Positions 47,701 through 56,756 of a DNA stretch of 64,000 nucleotides are shown here, one piece after another. Below the pieces are notes generated by a model. That model was given only the letters and a program-made list of their open reading frames with translations. It was not told the DNA's origin and did no database searches. Position 1 is the first letter of the stretch; each line of letters starts with the position of its first letter. The position numbers were made by a program, and so were the translations under genes. Origin of the DNA: Pseudomonadota bacterium. GTDB lineage: Bacteria; Pseudomonadota; Gammaproteobacteria; Steroidobacterales; Steroidobacteraceae. The stretch is from the NCBI GenBank assembly GCA_021808195.1, contig JAKBCE010000003.1, forward strand, positions 124,001 to 188,000, read 5' to 3'.

Positions 47701-47770
47701 GCTGCTGCGAGCCCACCGCCGCTGTAGCAGTATGTGTGATCCGAGCTTGGAACTGATGACCAGGAACTGA

Positions 47771-48052
47771 TCTGTGCCGCCACTGCGTCACGCACAGAAA
47801 TTGACCTCGGCCTCGAGCAGAGATCAGACCCAAAAAAATTCAGCTCGACCGAGGCGCAGTTGTGCGAAGTAACTCACAGTACGGCCACACTGCCCCTGGA
47901 CAATCGCGTACAGCGCCCCCCGTGAGTGAATGTTCATGCGTACGTCGCTGGTTTCCCGAACATCACCGCACCTCTGCATGCGAATCAGTTCCGGCGGCAG
48001 CAGTCGGTTTCGCAGACGTCAATGCAACAGAAAACTCAGGCGCAACTAGGAG
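47771..48052. other. Non-coding spacer after the defence remnant
   Basis: Nothing recognisable. Composition is mixed and less GC-rich than the metabolic regions. It may be the right border of the acquired segment; no att-like repeat was found. Confidence 0.35.
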
Positions 48053-48337
48053 ATGACCGAGCAGTCCGCAAAGACCACAACACCCGGCAAAGCAGCCTGA
48101 ACCCTGCTCATCATTGCGTGGGTGCTATTTCTGGTGCCGATACCCGGAATTGGATGGGTTGGTTGGGTACTGAATTTCGTGGCATTTATTCTCGCGACCG
48201 TCGCGCTCAGTCAGGGGGGAGTCAGTGCGGGACTCTGGCAGCTGCTGGCGAGCCTTCTGATCTCTCCAGTCGTCTACTGGGTGATCGGTATACCGCTGTT
48301 AGCCGCAGTCATCGCGCACGGTCTTGCCCAGCAGTGA
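48053..48337 (+). pseudogene. Two-helix small membrane protein interrupted by an in-frame TGA
   Basis: From the ATG the frame reads MTEQSAKTTTPGKAA, stop, TLLIIAWVLFLVPIPGIGW and continues 79 codons with two hydrophobic helices (VLNFVAFILATVALS; LLASLLISPVVYWVIG) to a stop at 48335-48337. The TGA at 48098 sits where a tryptophan codon would fit. Either the gene is broken or translation restarts at the GTG at 48122, making a 71-residue protein. The AGGAG is too close to the ATG to be ideal. Confidence 0.55.
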
Positions 48338-48631
48338 ACAAGAGAGCTTTGCACCCGAGAATTTCCCGGCCGCGCGTCCTGGTCATGGGTTCCGAGCCTC
48401 TCATCGTGGCTTGGGAATGCGAGTCTGGCACGGTGTAGTTCCAGAGGCGGGCTGCGATGGGTGCGCGCCGCGACGCATCTGTACGTCGGACAGGCGGTCG
48501 GAAATCACCCTGCAGGCCGCAACCCGGGGCGACCCGTAGTGGGAATCCCGCAGTGCGATCCGGCGCGAGCCGCGGATCTGGCGTCACGGTTCCCGAAGGG
48601 GGCGCCGGCGAATGGCGCAGGGCGGGCCGCC

Positions 48632-50335
48632 TCAGGGCTCTCGGCGGGTGCGGTGCGCCACGAAGTCCTCTTCCCAGAACTCGAGCGTACGGCGCACGCC
48701 GCCCGGCTCCCGGCCTTGCTCCAGCGCGCGCAGCTCGATGCGGCGAATCTTCCCCGAGATGGTCTTCGGCAGCGTGCTGAACTCGATACGCCGGATGCGC
48801 TTGTACGGGGAGACCCGCTCACTGACGTGCAGCAGGATGGAGGCGGCGGTGGTCGCATCGGCCTCACACCCCTGTGCAAGCGTGACGAACGCCTTGGGCA
48901 CCGAAAGCCGCAGCGGATCGGGACTCGGCACGACGGCCGCCTCGGCCACTGCCGCGTGCTCGATCAACACGCTCTCGAGCTCGAACGGACTGATGCGGTA
49001 GTCGGAGGATTTGAACACGTCGTCCATGCGGCCAACGTATGTCAGGTAACCCTCCGCATCGCACGAGGCAACATCGCCCGTGTGGTAGTAGCCATCGGCC
49101 ATCGCCTCGGCGGTGCGCTCTGCATCGTCGAGATAACCACGCATCAACCCCAGGGGCCGGCGCGCAAGATCGATGCAGATCTCCCCTTCGGCACCGATAC
49201 GCCCCGCCACATCGCGCAGCACGATCGGATAGCCCGGCAGCGGCCGTCCCATGGCGCCGGGCTTGAGCGGCTGCCCCGGTGGGTTGCCGATCTGCGCGGT
49301 GGTCTCGGTCTGCCCGAAGCCATCGCGAATGGTCAGGCCCCAGGCGGCGCGCACCTGGGCGATCACCTCGGGATTGAGCGGCTCGCCTGCGCTCACCGCC
49401 TCGCGCAGACTCACCGGCCAGTCCCGCAGCGGCTGTTGGATCAGCATGCGCCACACCGTCGGCGGAGCGCAGAAGCTGCTCACCCGGCAGCGGACCAGCT
49501 GCGCAAGCAGCGCTCGCGGGTCGAACCGCGCGTATTGATAGGACAGCACGCAGGCCTCGGCGTTCCAGGGCGCGAATACGCTCGACCAGGCATGCTTGGC
49601 CCAGCCCGGGGAGCTGAGGTTCAGGTGCACATCCCCCGGCTGCAGCCCGATCCAATACATGGTCGAGAGATGCCCGACGGGGTAGCTCGCATGGGTGTGT
49701 GCCACGAGCTTCGGACGGGCGGTGGTGCCGGAGGTGAAATAGAGGAGAAGCAGATCCTCGGCGCGAGTCGGGCGCTCGGGCGTGAACGTCTCGGCGCAGC
49801 GCTCGGCGGCGGCGTAATCGATCCAGCCCGGCGGCGCGCCATCGACGGCGATGCGCACCGGCACCTCGCCGGCGGCCTCGAGCCGCTCGGTGAGACTGAC
49901 ATCGGTGACGATCGCCTTGACGCGGCCTCGGCTCAGGCGATCGGCCAGGTCCGCCCCGGCAAGCAGCGTCGTCGCCGGAATGATCACCGCGCCGAGCTTG
50001 ATGGCCGCGAGCAGCACCTCCCACAGCGGCACCACGTTGCCGAGCATCAGCAGCAGCCGATCACCGTGGCCGACGCCCGCCTGCGCGAGCAGATGGGCCA
50101 CCTGGTTCGAGCGGCGAGAGAGCTCGGCGAAGGAGACGAGCCGATCCGCCCCGCCCTCCTGCACCACCCACAACGCCGGCCGGGTATTCTCGCGCGCGAT
50201 GACATCGAAGTAATCGCGCGCCCAGTTGAACTGCTCAAGCTGTGGCCAGGCGAATCCCCGGCGCGCCGCCTCGAAATCCTCGCGCCACCGCAGCAGTTGA
50301 TCGCGCGCCTGCAGGAACTCGGTTGTGGGATTCAT
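48632..50335 (-). CDS. AMP-forming acyl-CoA synthetase
   Basis: 567-residue ANL-superfamily ligase. Motifs are LLLLYFTSGTTARPKLVAHTH (AMP-binding P-loop), GFGQTETTAQIGN, YYHTGDVA, and SSDYRISPFELES, with the C-terminal catalytic lysine region LPKTISGKIRR. It makes an acyl- or aryl-adenylate and then the CoA thioester. The sequence style is near the acetyl/medium-chain and benzoate-CoA ligase groups; the substrate cannot be chosen. A 39-bp gap separates it from the OPT gene upstream on the same strand. Confidence 0.92.
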   Translation of the reverse strand: MNPTTEFLQARDQLLRWREDFEAARRGFAWPQLEQFNWARDYFDVIARENTRPALWVVQEGGADRLVSFAELSRRSNQVAHLLAQAGVGHGDRLLLMLGNVVPLWEVLLAAIKLGAVIIPATTLLAGADLADRLSRGRVKAIVTDVSLTERLEAAGEVPVRIAVDGAPPGWIDYAAAERCAETFTPERPTRAEDLLLLYFTSGTTARPKLVAHTHASYPVGHLSTMYWIGLQPGDVHLNLSSPGWAKHAWSSVFAPWNAEACVLSYQYARFDPRALLAQLVRCRVSSFCAPPTVWRMLIQQPLRDWPVSLREAVSAGEPLNPEVIAQVRAAWGLTIRDGFGQTETTAQIGNPPGQPLKPGAMGRPLPGYPIVLRDVAGRIGAEGEICIDLARRPLGLMRGYLDDAERTAEAMADGYYHTGDVASCDAEGYLTYVGRMDDVFKSSDYRISPFELESVLIEHAAVAEAAVVPSPDPLRLSVPKAFVTLAQGCEADATTAASILLHVSERVSPYKRIRRIEFSTLPKTISGKIRRIELRALEQGREPGGVRRTLEFWEEDFVAHRTRREP

Positions 50336-50374
50336 TGCCGCATGCCTCGATGCTCCTCTCGCCCCGACCGCGCC

Positions 50375-52369
50375 TCAGGGATGCACCAGCCGCTCCACCC
50401 AGCGATACAGTCCGAACACCACCGCCGCGAAGGCGGCCCCCCCGAGCCAGGTTGCCGCCGAGGCAAATGACGCCCCGACGAGCGCAATGGGAGTGTGCCG
50501 GCCGGAGAACACCACGACGAAGGAGTAGATCACCCCGAGCAGGCTCTCGCCCACGATCAGACCCGAGGCGAGCAGTACGCCGAGCTGCTTGATCGCCTCG
50601 GCGCGCGGCACGCGCTCGGCGCGGCGGTTGAACCAGGCCCCCACCAGCGCCCCGACCACGATCATCAGGGTGCTCGAGGTCGGCAGGTAAATGCCCAGAC
50701 CCACCGCCAGCGGCGGCAGGCGGATGTTCTTGAAGCTCACCGCGAGCAGCAGGTCGAGCACGATGATCGCAGCCCCGAGCGCCCCACCGAGCACAATCGC
50801 GCTCCATGGCACGTTGTGTTGGATCACGCCCTGGGCGAGCGCGGCGATCAGCCCGGCCTGCGGAGCCGGCAGCGCGTGCGCCGGGTTGACCCCCGGCGCG
50901 CCGAGAAACCCGAAGGCGCGATTGACCAGATCGAGCACCGGCGGGATGACCAGCGCCCCGGCGATGACGCCGACCACCAGCGCCCACTGTTGCTTGGCCG
51001 GCGTGGCATCGACCAGCTGTCCGGTCTTCAGGTCCTGCAGGTTGTTGTTGGCAATCGAGGCGACGGCGAACACCACCGAGGTGATGAACAGTGCAAAGGC
51101 GACCAACGCGCTGCGCGATGCGGGCAGCACTCCGGCGCTCACCCCGAGCACCAGCAGCAGCGCGCACACCACCACCACCAGAATACCGATGCCCGAGAGC
51201 GGGCTGTTCGAGGAGCCGATGAGGCCGGCCATGTAGCCGCACACGGTCGAGACCAGAAAGCCCATCACCGCGACGAATACCACCCCGGTGAGGGCGAGCA
51301 GCCACGCATGGGAGCCGAGCCCGCTGATGCGGCTGAAGTGCCACAGCAAGGCCGCCACCGGCACCAGACAGGCGAGGGAGATCGCCCCCACGGTGCCGAC
51401 CGGAATGTCGTGCTCGGTCCGCGGCAGCGTGTGGCCCTCGCCGCGCTGGCGCGCCCGCGAGGAGGCCATCGCCCCGGCGAGCCCTTTGATCACGGGCTTG
51501 ACCAGCGTGAAGAGCGTCCAGATCGCCGCCACGCCGATGGTACCGGCGCCGAGGAAGCGTACGTAGTGGTCCCAGGCGCCCTGCGCCGCCACCGCCGCGC
51601 TGCCGGCGGCCGGATGCCCGATCAGAAACTGCGGCACCGCCCAGCCCCAGCCGATCAGGGCCCCGACCAGCATCGCCACGCCGACCGCCGGCCCGACCAG
51701 ATGCCCGATCCCAAACAGCGCAAAGGACAGACTGAAATCAAAGCCAGTGGCCGCACCGGCCTTGCCGACCCGGAAGTAGCGGACCACGTCACTGGCGAAC
51801 AGCTGCGTCTGCACCACCACGTAGAACAGGGCCGAGACCAGCGCTCCCACCACCACGGCCTTCAAACCCGCCCCACCGCTCTCGACCGCCTCGAGGTCCG
51901 CATCGTGCGCGCTGCCGGCGCCGACCTTGAGCACCTCGGCGCAGGCAACCCCTTCCGGGTACGGCAGATCGGAGTCCGTCACCAGCGCGCGGCGCAGCGG
52001 GATGGTGTACATGACCCCGAGAATGCCGCCGGCCGCACACACCAGGAACGACATCCAGAACGGAAAGCCGTTCCACCAGCCGATGATGACCAGTCCGGGC
52101 AGGACGAAGATGATGCTCGAGAGCGTGCCGGCCGCCGACGCCACGGTCTGCACGATGTTGTTCTCCTGCAGCGTTGCGCCCTTCAGCGCCCGCAGGATGG
52201 CCATGGAGATGACGGCAGCCGGGATCGAAGTCGAGAAGGTCAGTCCGGCCTTCAGGCCGAAGTAGACGTTGGCCGCCGTGAACAGCAGGGTGATCAGCAC
52301 CCCGATGACCAGACCACGCAGCGTGAACTCGCCGAGCGCGCCGGCGTCCTCGGGTACGGGTGTCTTCAT
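50375..52369 (-). CDS. OPT-family oligopeptide transporter
   Basis: 664-residue membrane protein with about 15-16 hydrophobic helices. It begins with EFTLRGLVIGVLITLLFTAANVYFGLKAG, the usual OPT start, followed by SIPAAVISMAILRAL and the NNIVQTVASAAGTLSS stretch. Prokaryotic members carry peptides or metal-chelate peptides by proton symport. It is probably cotranscribed with the acyl-CoA synthetase downstream. With the POT protein at 4.8 kb it gives the cell two unrelated peptide importers. Confidence 0.93.
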   Translation of the reverse strand: MKTPVPEDAGALGEFTLRGLVIGVLITLLFTAANVYFGLKAGLTFSTSIPAAVISMAILRALKGATLQENNIVQTVASAAGTLSSIIFVLPGLVIIGWWNGFPFWMSFLVCAAGGILGVMYTIPLRRALVTDSDLPYPEGVACAEVLKVGAGSAHDADLEAVESGGAGLKAVVVGALVSALFYVVVQTQLFASDVVRYFRVGKAGAATGFDFSLSFALFGIGHLVGPAVGVAMLVGALIGWGWAVPQFLIGHPAAGSAAVAAQGAWDHYVRFLGAGTIGVAAIWTLFTLVKPVIKGLAGAMASSRARQRGEGHTLPRTEHDIPVGTVGAISLACLVPVAALLWHFSRISGLGSHAWLLALTGVVFVAVMGFLVSTVCGYMAGLIGSSNSPLSGIGILVVVVCALLLVLGVSAGVLPASRSALVAFALFITSVVFAVASIANNNLQDLKTGQLVDATPAKQQWALVVGVIAGALVIPPVLDLVNRAFGFLGAPGVNPAHALPAPQAGLIAALAQGVIQHNVPWSAIVLGGALGAAIIVLDLLLAVSFKNIRLPPLAVGLGIYLPTSSTLMIVVGALVGAWFNRRAERVPRAEAIKQLGVLLASGLIVGESLLGVIYSFVVVFSGRHTPIALVGASFASAATWLGGAAFAAVVFGLYRWVERLVHP

Positions 52370-52420
52370 TGTTCAGGTTCTTTCGGTCACGAGCACGCAC
52401 GTCAGCGGCGTGCACACCCC

Positions 52421-52849
52421 CTATGGGCGCACCTTAACCGATCCACGCCGGGGTGTCTTGCCGGGCCGGCGGGTCGGCGCACGGGCCGCCGTGGCGAGAA
52501 TGGCCTCGCGCAGCACCAGCGCGTGATTGTGCTCCGGATCGCGCGCGGCATAGAGGAGCGTCAGTGGCCGCTGGCGCGCCGCCTCGCGCAGTGGCTCAAG
52601 CAGAGCGCTCTGCGCGGCGAGCTCTGCCCGGTAGCGGCGCCGGAATACAGCCCAGCGTGCCGGGTCGTGGCCGAACCAGCGCCGCAGCGCACTGCTCGGG
52701 GCGAGCGCCTGCAACCAGGCATCGATCGGGGCGCCCTCGCGTCGGACTCCCCGGGGCCAGAGCCGGTCGACCAGCACCCGCAACCCGTCCTCGTCGGGGG
52801 GATCGTAGATGCGCCGCACACGCACGTCCGGTGGCCGCCGAGTCCTCAC
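52421..52849 (-). CDS. DUF488-family protein
   Basis: About 142 residues from the chosen GTG. DUF488 signatures: VRRIYDPPDEDGLRVLVDRLWPRGVRREGAPIDAWL, then RWFGHDPARWAVFRRRYRAEL, and LTLLYAARDPEHNHALVL. The family has a small Rossmann-like fold with no proven activity. A longer frame begins with TTG at 52894, but that region holds the hairpin and the edge of the Pho box; GTG at 52849 is preceded by AGAGG at the right distance. It is divergent from pstS. Confidence 0.85.
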   Translation of the reverse strand: MRTRRPPDVRVRRIYDPPDEDGLRVLVDRLWPRGVRREGAPIDAWLQALAPSSALRRWFGHDPARWAVFRRRYRAELAAQSALLEPLREAARQRPLTLLYAARDPEHNHALVLREAILATAARAPTRRPGKTPRRGSVKVRP

Positions 52850-52859
52850 AAACGCCTCT

Positions 52860-52881
52860 AACTCTTTGCTTTCAAAGAGTT
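52860..52881. promoter_or_regulatory. Perfect hairpin in the DUF488-pstS divergent region
   Basis: AACTCTTTG-CTTT-CAAAGAGTT, a 9-bp perfect inverted repeat. It covers the DUF488 leader and lies 17 bp before the Pho box. It may be an operator or an RNA element of the DUF488 leader. Confidence 0.5.
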
Positions 52882-52898
52882 TAATATATGACAACTGG

Positions 52899-52932
52899 CT
52901 GTCACAAATCCGTCATATTGGCAGCGTACAGT
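52899..52932 (+). promoter_or_regulatory. Pho box and -10 of the pst operon
   Basis: CTGTCAC-AAAT-CCGTCAT (52899-52916) matches the PhoB consensus of two CTGTCAT heptamers 11 bp apart. Ten bases later TACAGT can serve as the -10, the standard spacing in PhoB-activated promoters, where the Pho box replaces the -35. Transcription should rise under phosphate starvation. Confidence 0.85.
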
Positions 52933-52992
52933 ACCGCGCGATCACTAGACCCGGTGCCCCTGGCACTGCCCTCGTCCGCAGAAGGTAACTCC

Positions 52993-54072
52993 ATGCGTAT
53001 GACATCCGCTCCCGCCCGCCGCCGGGCGTCCCTGGTGCTCTCGGCCACCCTGGCGATCTGCAGCACGCTCGGCGCACACGCCGCGCTGGCCCAGCAGCGC
53101 CTGCTCGAGACCGGCTCTTCGCTGCTGTACCCGCTGTTCAACCTGTGGGTGCCGGTATACGCCAAGAGCCACCCGGGCGTACAGATCACCACCCAGTCGA
53201 CCGGCAGCGGCACCGGCATCTCCCAGGCCATCTCCGGCATCGCCCAGATCGGCGCCTCGGATGCCTACATGAGCCCCTTCCTGGTGCGCCAGCACCCCGG
53301 GATGCTCAACATTCCGCTCGCCATCTCCTCGCAGATGATCAACTACAATCTGCCGGGGCTCAACCGCATCCATCTGAAGCTGAGCGGCCCGGTGCTCGCG
53401 GCCATGTACTCCGGCCAGGTGCGCTTCTGGAACGATCCGATGATTGCCCGGCTGAACCCCGGCGTGCGCCTGCCGCACCAGCCGATCGTGCTGGTGCACC
53501 GCACCGACGGCAGCGGCGATACCTTCATCTTCACCCAATACCTGTCCTTCAGCACCCCATCGTGGAACAACTCGGTGAGCTACGGCACCACGGTCAGCTG
53601 GCCGGCGGTGCAGGGCGGCATCGGCGCCGAGGGCAACCCCGGCATGGTCAACGCCTGCAAGGGCACGCCGTACTCGATCGCCTACATCGGCATCAGCTAC
53701 AAGCAGGCGACCGAAAGTGCCGGCCTCGGCGAGGCGGCCATCCAGAACCGCGCCGGCCGGTTCGTGCTGCCGACCCCGCGCACGGTGCAGGCGGCGGTCG
53801 AGGCGATGGCGGCGCACACCCCGCGCGATGAGCGCATCAGCCTGATCTTCGCCCCCGGTGCGAACTCCTACCCGATCATCAACTACGAGTACGCCATCGT
53901 GAATGCCGCCCAGCCGAATCCGGCCACGGCCGCGGCGCTGCGCGAGTTCTTCAACTGGGCGCTGAGCCCGACCGAGGGCAACGCGGCGCACTTCATGCAG
54001 CAGGTCGGTTTCGTGCCCCTGCCCGCCCCGATCGTGGCGCTCAGCAAGGCGCAGGTCGCACAGATCCACTAA
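52993..54072 (+). CDS. pstS: Periplasmic phosphate-binding protein
   Basis: About 359 residues with signal peptide (RASLVLSATLAICSTLGAHAALA). The mature start LLETGSSLLYPLFNLW and TQSTGSGTGISQAISGIAQIGASDAYMS are the phosphate-binding loops of PstS; HRTDGSGDTFIFTQYLS is the second. It captures phosphate for the PstCA channel. The ATG at 52993 has GAAGG upstream; the frame is open further left through the Pho box, which cannot be coding. It is followed by a strong hairpin before pstC. Confidence 0.95.
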   Translation: MRMTSAPARRRASLVLSATLAICSTLGAHAALAQQRLLETGSSLLYPLFNLWVPVYAKSHPGVQITTQSTGSGTGISQAISGIAQIGASDAYMSPFLVRQHPGMLNIPLAISSQMINYNLPGLNRIHLKLSGPVLAAMYSGQVRFWNDPMIARLNPGVRLPHQPIVLVHRTDGSGDTFIFTQYLSFSTPSWNNSVSYGTTVSWPAVQGGIGAEGNPGMVNACKGTPYSIAYIGISYKQATESAGLGEAAIQNRAGRFVLPTPRTVQAAVEAMAAHTPRDERISLIFAPGANSYPIINYEYAIVNAAQPNPATAAALREFFNWALSPTEGNAAHFMQQVGFVPLPAPIVALSKAQVAQIH

Positions 54073-54080
54073 ACCCCCCT

Positions 54081-54136
54081 CGAAGCCGGTCCGCGCCGCT
54101 CGGCAGGAACGAGCGGCGCGGCCGGCTTCGCTTTTT
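54081..54136 (+). terminator. Strong hairpin between pstS and pstC
   Basis: A 21-bp stem (CGAAGCCGG-T-CCGCGCCGCTCG pairs with 54110-54130, one bulged T), 7-nt loop, then CTTTTT. It would end most transcripts after pstS and let a minority reach pstC, giving more binding protein than channel. Confidence 0.9.
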
Positions 54137-54183
54137 GACGAACCCGTTGCATCGCCCGTGCGGAGCCGCCATCCTTGCGCGCC

Positions 54184-55152
54184 ATGAAGTTCAGAGCCTG
54201 GCTCGCCCTCGTCGCGGGCATCCTGCCCGCCACCCTCGCCGCCATCGTTCTGTTTCTGGCGCTGTACTCCTGGCCGGCCATGCACTTCAACGGGCTCGGC
54301 TTCGTGGTGCGGGATACCTGGAACCTCGGCAACCTCTATGCCGACCCGATCATGCGCCACGGCATGCAGGTCCAGCCGGGCGCCACCTACGGCATCCTCT
54401 TTCTGATCGTCGGTACGCTCGCCTCGACCCTGATCGCGCTCGCCATTGCGCTGCCCATGGGCATCGGCGCGGCGATCTTCCTCGCCGAGGCCGTGCCGGC
54501 GCAGTTGCGGCTGTGGATCTCCTTCCTGGTCGAGCTGCTGATGGCCATCCCGAGCGTCGTGTTCGGGCTGTGGGGTTACGTGGTGGTGATCCCGTTTCTC
54601 GGCCATCACTTCTACCCGCTGCTCGCGCGCACGCTCGGCAAGGCCATTCCCTTCCTCGGCGCGCCGAGCGGCAGCGGCTACGGGCTGCTCACCGCCGGCA
54701 TCGTGCTCTCGCTGATGATCGTGCCCATCATCGCCGCGACGCTGCGCGATGCGCTGGTGAGTCAGCCGGCCTCGCTGCGCGAGGCGGCGCTCGGCCTCGG
54801 CGCCACCCGCTTCGAGGCGCTGTGGAAGGTGATGCTGCCCGGTACCCGCAAGACCCTGATCGGCGCGACGTTCCTCGCCCTCGGCCGCGCGCTCGGGGAG
54901 ACGATGGCGGTGCTCATGGTGAGCGGCAATGCACTGAACTACCTGCCGCACCGCATCTACGATCCGGTCTCGACCATGGCCGCGTTCATCGTCTCGCAGC
55001 TCGACAGCGCGCTGCAGGACCCGACCGGACTTGCGGTGCGCTCGCTCGCGGAAATCGCCTTCGTGCTCGCGATCATCTCCATCATCGTCAACGCGCTGGC
55101 GCGGCTGCTGCTGCTGGTGTGGAACAACAGCCAGCGCTCGGTCATGGTGTGA
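54184..55152 (+). CDS. pstC: Phosphate ABC transporter permease PstC
   Basis: 322 residues with six transmembrane helices. The BPD_transp_1 domain has the EAA loop EAALGLGATRFEALWKVMLP for coupling to the ATPase, and the start of the conserved region reads YGILFLIVGTLASTLIALAIALPMG. It forms the phosphate channel with PstA. The ATG at 54184 is chosen; TTG at 54175 is possible. The stop overlaps the pstA start (TGATG). Confidence 0.94.
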   Translation: MKFRAWLALVAGILPATLAAIVLFLALYSWPAMHFNGLGFVVRDTWNLGNLYADPIMRHGMQVQPGATYGILFLIVGTLASTLIALAIALPMGIGAAIFLAEAVPAQLRLWISFLVELLMAIPSVVFGLWGYVVVIPFLGHHFYPLLARTLGKAIPFLGAPSGSGYGLLTAGIVLSLMIVPIIAATLRDALVSQPASLREAALGLGATRFEALWKVMLPGTRKTLIGATFLALGRALGETMAVLMVSGNALNYLPHRIYDPVSTMAAFIVSQLDSALQDPTGLAVRSLAEIAFVLAIISIIVNALARLLLLVWNNSQRSVMV

Positions 55153-56033
55153 TGCCCATGAGCACACTCACCGCGCACCGCAAGAGCCCGCATCAGATCC
55201 GTCTCACGCGCCGCCTGGCGAGCCTCGGCGGCTGGGGTCTGAGCGGACTGTGCCTGGCGGCCCTCTCGGTGCTGATGGTCTGGATCCTGGCCGTGGTGTT
55301 CGTGCGCGGCGTCGGGGCGCTGAAGCTCTCGGTGCTCACCACCATCACCCAGGGCACCGGCGGCGGACTGTTGAATGCGATCGAGGGCACGCTCGTGCTC
55401 TCGGTGGGCGCGCTGCTGCTCGCCGTACCGTTCGGGGTCGCCGCCGGCATTTATTCGGCCGAGTACCGCTTCTCCCGCTGGGCCGTCACCATCCGCTTCC
55501 TCGCCGACGTGCTGGTCGGCGTGCCCTCGATCGTGGTCGGCTACTTCGGCTACGTGGGCATGGTCGAGTGGCTGGGCTGGAGCTTCTCGGTGGCCGCCGG
55601 CTCGATCGCCCTCGCCATCATCAGCCTGCCGTACATCTGCCGCACCACCGAGTTGGCGCTGCGGCAGGTCTCGAACGATCTGCGCGATGCCGCCTACTCC
55701 CTCGGTGCCGATGACCGTCGCGTCATCCTCGGGGTCTGCCTGCCGGCGGCGCTGCCCTCGATCCTCACCGGCATCCTGCTCGCGCTGGCGGTGTCGGTCG
55801 GGGAGACCGCACCGCTGCTGTACACCGCCGGCTGGTCGAACTATCTGTGGGACGGGCACCTCACCCACTCCCCGATCGGCTACCTCACCTACGCCATCTG
55901 GAACTTCATCAACGAGCCGTTCGCGGCGGCCAACGCACTCGCCTACGCCGCGGCGCTGCTCGTGACCGGGTTCGTGCTGATCATCAACATCACCGCCCGC
56001 TTCGTGCTCGACCGGCGCGCGCGACGGCGCTGA
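55152..56033 (+). CDS. pstA: Phosphate ABC transporter permease PstA
   Basis: 293 residues, six transmembrane helices. Typical stretches are GGGLLNAIEGTLVLSVGALL, LADVLVGVPSIVVGYFGY, and the EAA-type loop DAAYSLGADDRRVILGVCLP with SVGETAPLLYTAG. The ATG overlaps the pstC stop. After pstA the strand ends against a convergent gene 9 bp away, so the ATPase gene pstB and phoU, normally next, are not in this operon and must be elsewhere. Confidence 0.94.
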   Translation: MPMSTLTAHRKSPHQIRLTRRLASLGGWGLSGLCLAALSVLMVWILAVVFVRGVGALKLSVLTTITQGTGGGLLNAIEGTLVLSVGALLLAVPFGVAAGIYSAEYRFSRWAVTIRFLADVLVGVPSIVVGYFGYVGMVEWLGWSFSVAAGSIALAIISLPYICRTTELALRQVSNDLRDAAYSLGADDRRVILGVCLPAALPSILTGILLALAVSVGETAPLLYTAGWSNYLWDGHLTHSPIGYLTYAIWNFINEPFAAANALAYAAALLVTGFVLIINITARFVLDRRARRR

Positions 56034-56042
56034 GCGCGCAGC

Positions 56043-56756
56043 CTAGCGCGCCGCCGGCAGCGACGGCCCGCCGTGCGTGAGGTCCGGCTCGGGCACATCC
56101 TGTTTCCCGTAATCACGAAATTTCTCCACCACCCGATGCATCTCGGCGGCATCGAGCAGCCGTACCCCCCCGATCGCCAGCGCGGTGGTGTACTGTGCGG
56201 CGAGATTCTCCACCTCCCCGGCAAGGGACAGCGCCGCGCGCAGGTCCGCACCGAGGGCGATGATGCCGTGATGCGCGAGCAGACAGGCGCGCCGATCGGT
56301 GAGCGCCGCAAGGGCGGCATCCGAGAGCGCCTGGGTGCCGAAGGTGTGGTAGGCGGCACAGCGGATGTCGATGCCGCCGGCCACTGCCACCATGTAATGA
56401 AACGCCGCAATGCCCCGCTCGGTGCAGGCGAGCGCGGTGGCGTGGCGCGGATGGGCGTGCACGATTGCGCCCACCTCGGTGCGCACGGCGAGGATGTCGC
56501 GATGAAAGCGCCACTCGCTCGAGGGCCGGCGCCGACCGTACCAGCGGCCGGAGAGCCTGAGCAGCGGGATGTCCTGCGGCTCGAGCGCCTCGTAGGCCAT
56601 GCCCGTCGGGCTGATGAAGAACGACTCCGCATCGCGCCGCACGCTGACATTGCCCGAGGTCCCGTGGCTGAGCCCCTGGCGCTGCAGCTCGCGGCAGGTG
56701 TCGATCAGCGCGCTGCGCAGCTCGGTGTCGCGAGCCGCGTCCGCTGCGGAGCTCAC
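56043..56756 (-). CDS. Class II aldolase/adducin-family enzyme (fuculose-phosphate-aldolase-like)
   Basis: 237 residues. Zinc-site and active-site pattern: GLSHGTSGNVSVR (phosphate loop), ISPTGMAYEAL, EWRFHRDIL (catalytic Glu at position of FucA E73), VGAIVHAHPRHATAL (zinc histidines) and LLAHHGIIALG (third zinc histidine). The GTG start overlaps the mtnA stop (GTGA). Beside mtnA it is best read as a 5-methylthioribulose-1-phosphate aldolase of the DHAP shunt; MtnB dehydratase is the alternative, but the rest of the methionine salvage pathway is absent here. Confidence 0.8.
   Translation of the reverse strand: MSSAADAARDTELRSALIDTCRELQRQGLSHGTSGNVSVRRDAESFFISPTGMAYEALEPQDIPLLRLSGRWYGRRRPSSEWRFHRDILAVRTEVGAIVHAHPRHATALACTERGIAAFHYMVAVAGGIDIRCAAYHTFGTQALSDAALAALTDRRACLLAHHGIIALGADLRAALSLAGEVENLAAQYTTALAIGGVRLLDAAEMHRVVEKFRDYGKQDVPEPDLTHGGPSLPAAR

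Noticed and set aside
48461..50470. 669-codon plus-strand frame over the acyl-CoA synthetase
   Set aside because: No domain visible, and the minus strand carries an intact ligase.
50495..52861. Long open frame opposite the OPT transporter and DUF488 genes
   Set aside because: His/Arg/Gln-rich composition and exact overlap with a clear OPT gene; it is an antisense shadow of high GC.
52945..55167. 740-codon open frame opposite pstS and pstC
   Set aside because: Antisense to well-supported genes, with unnatural charged composition.
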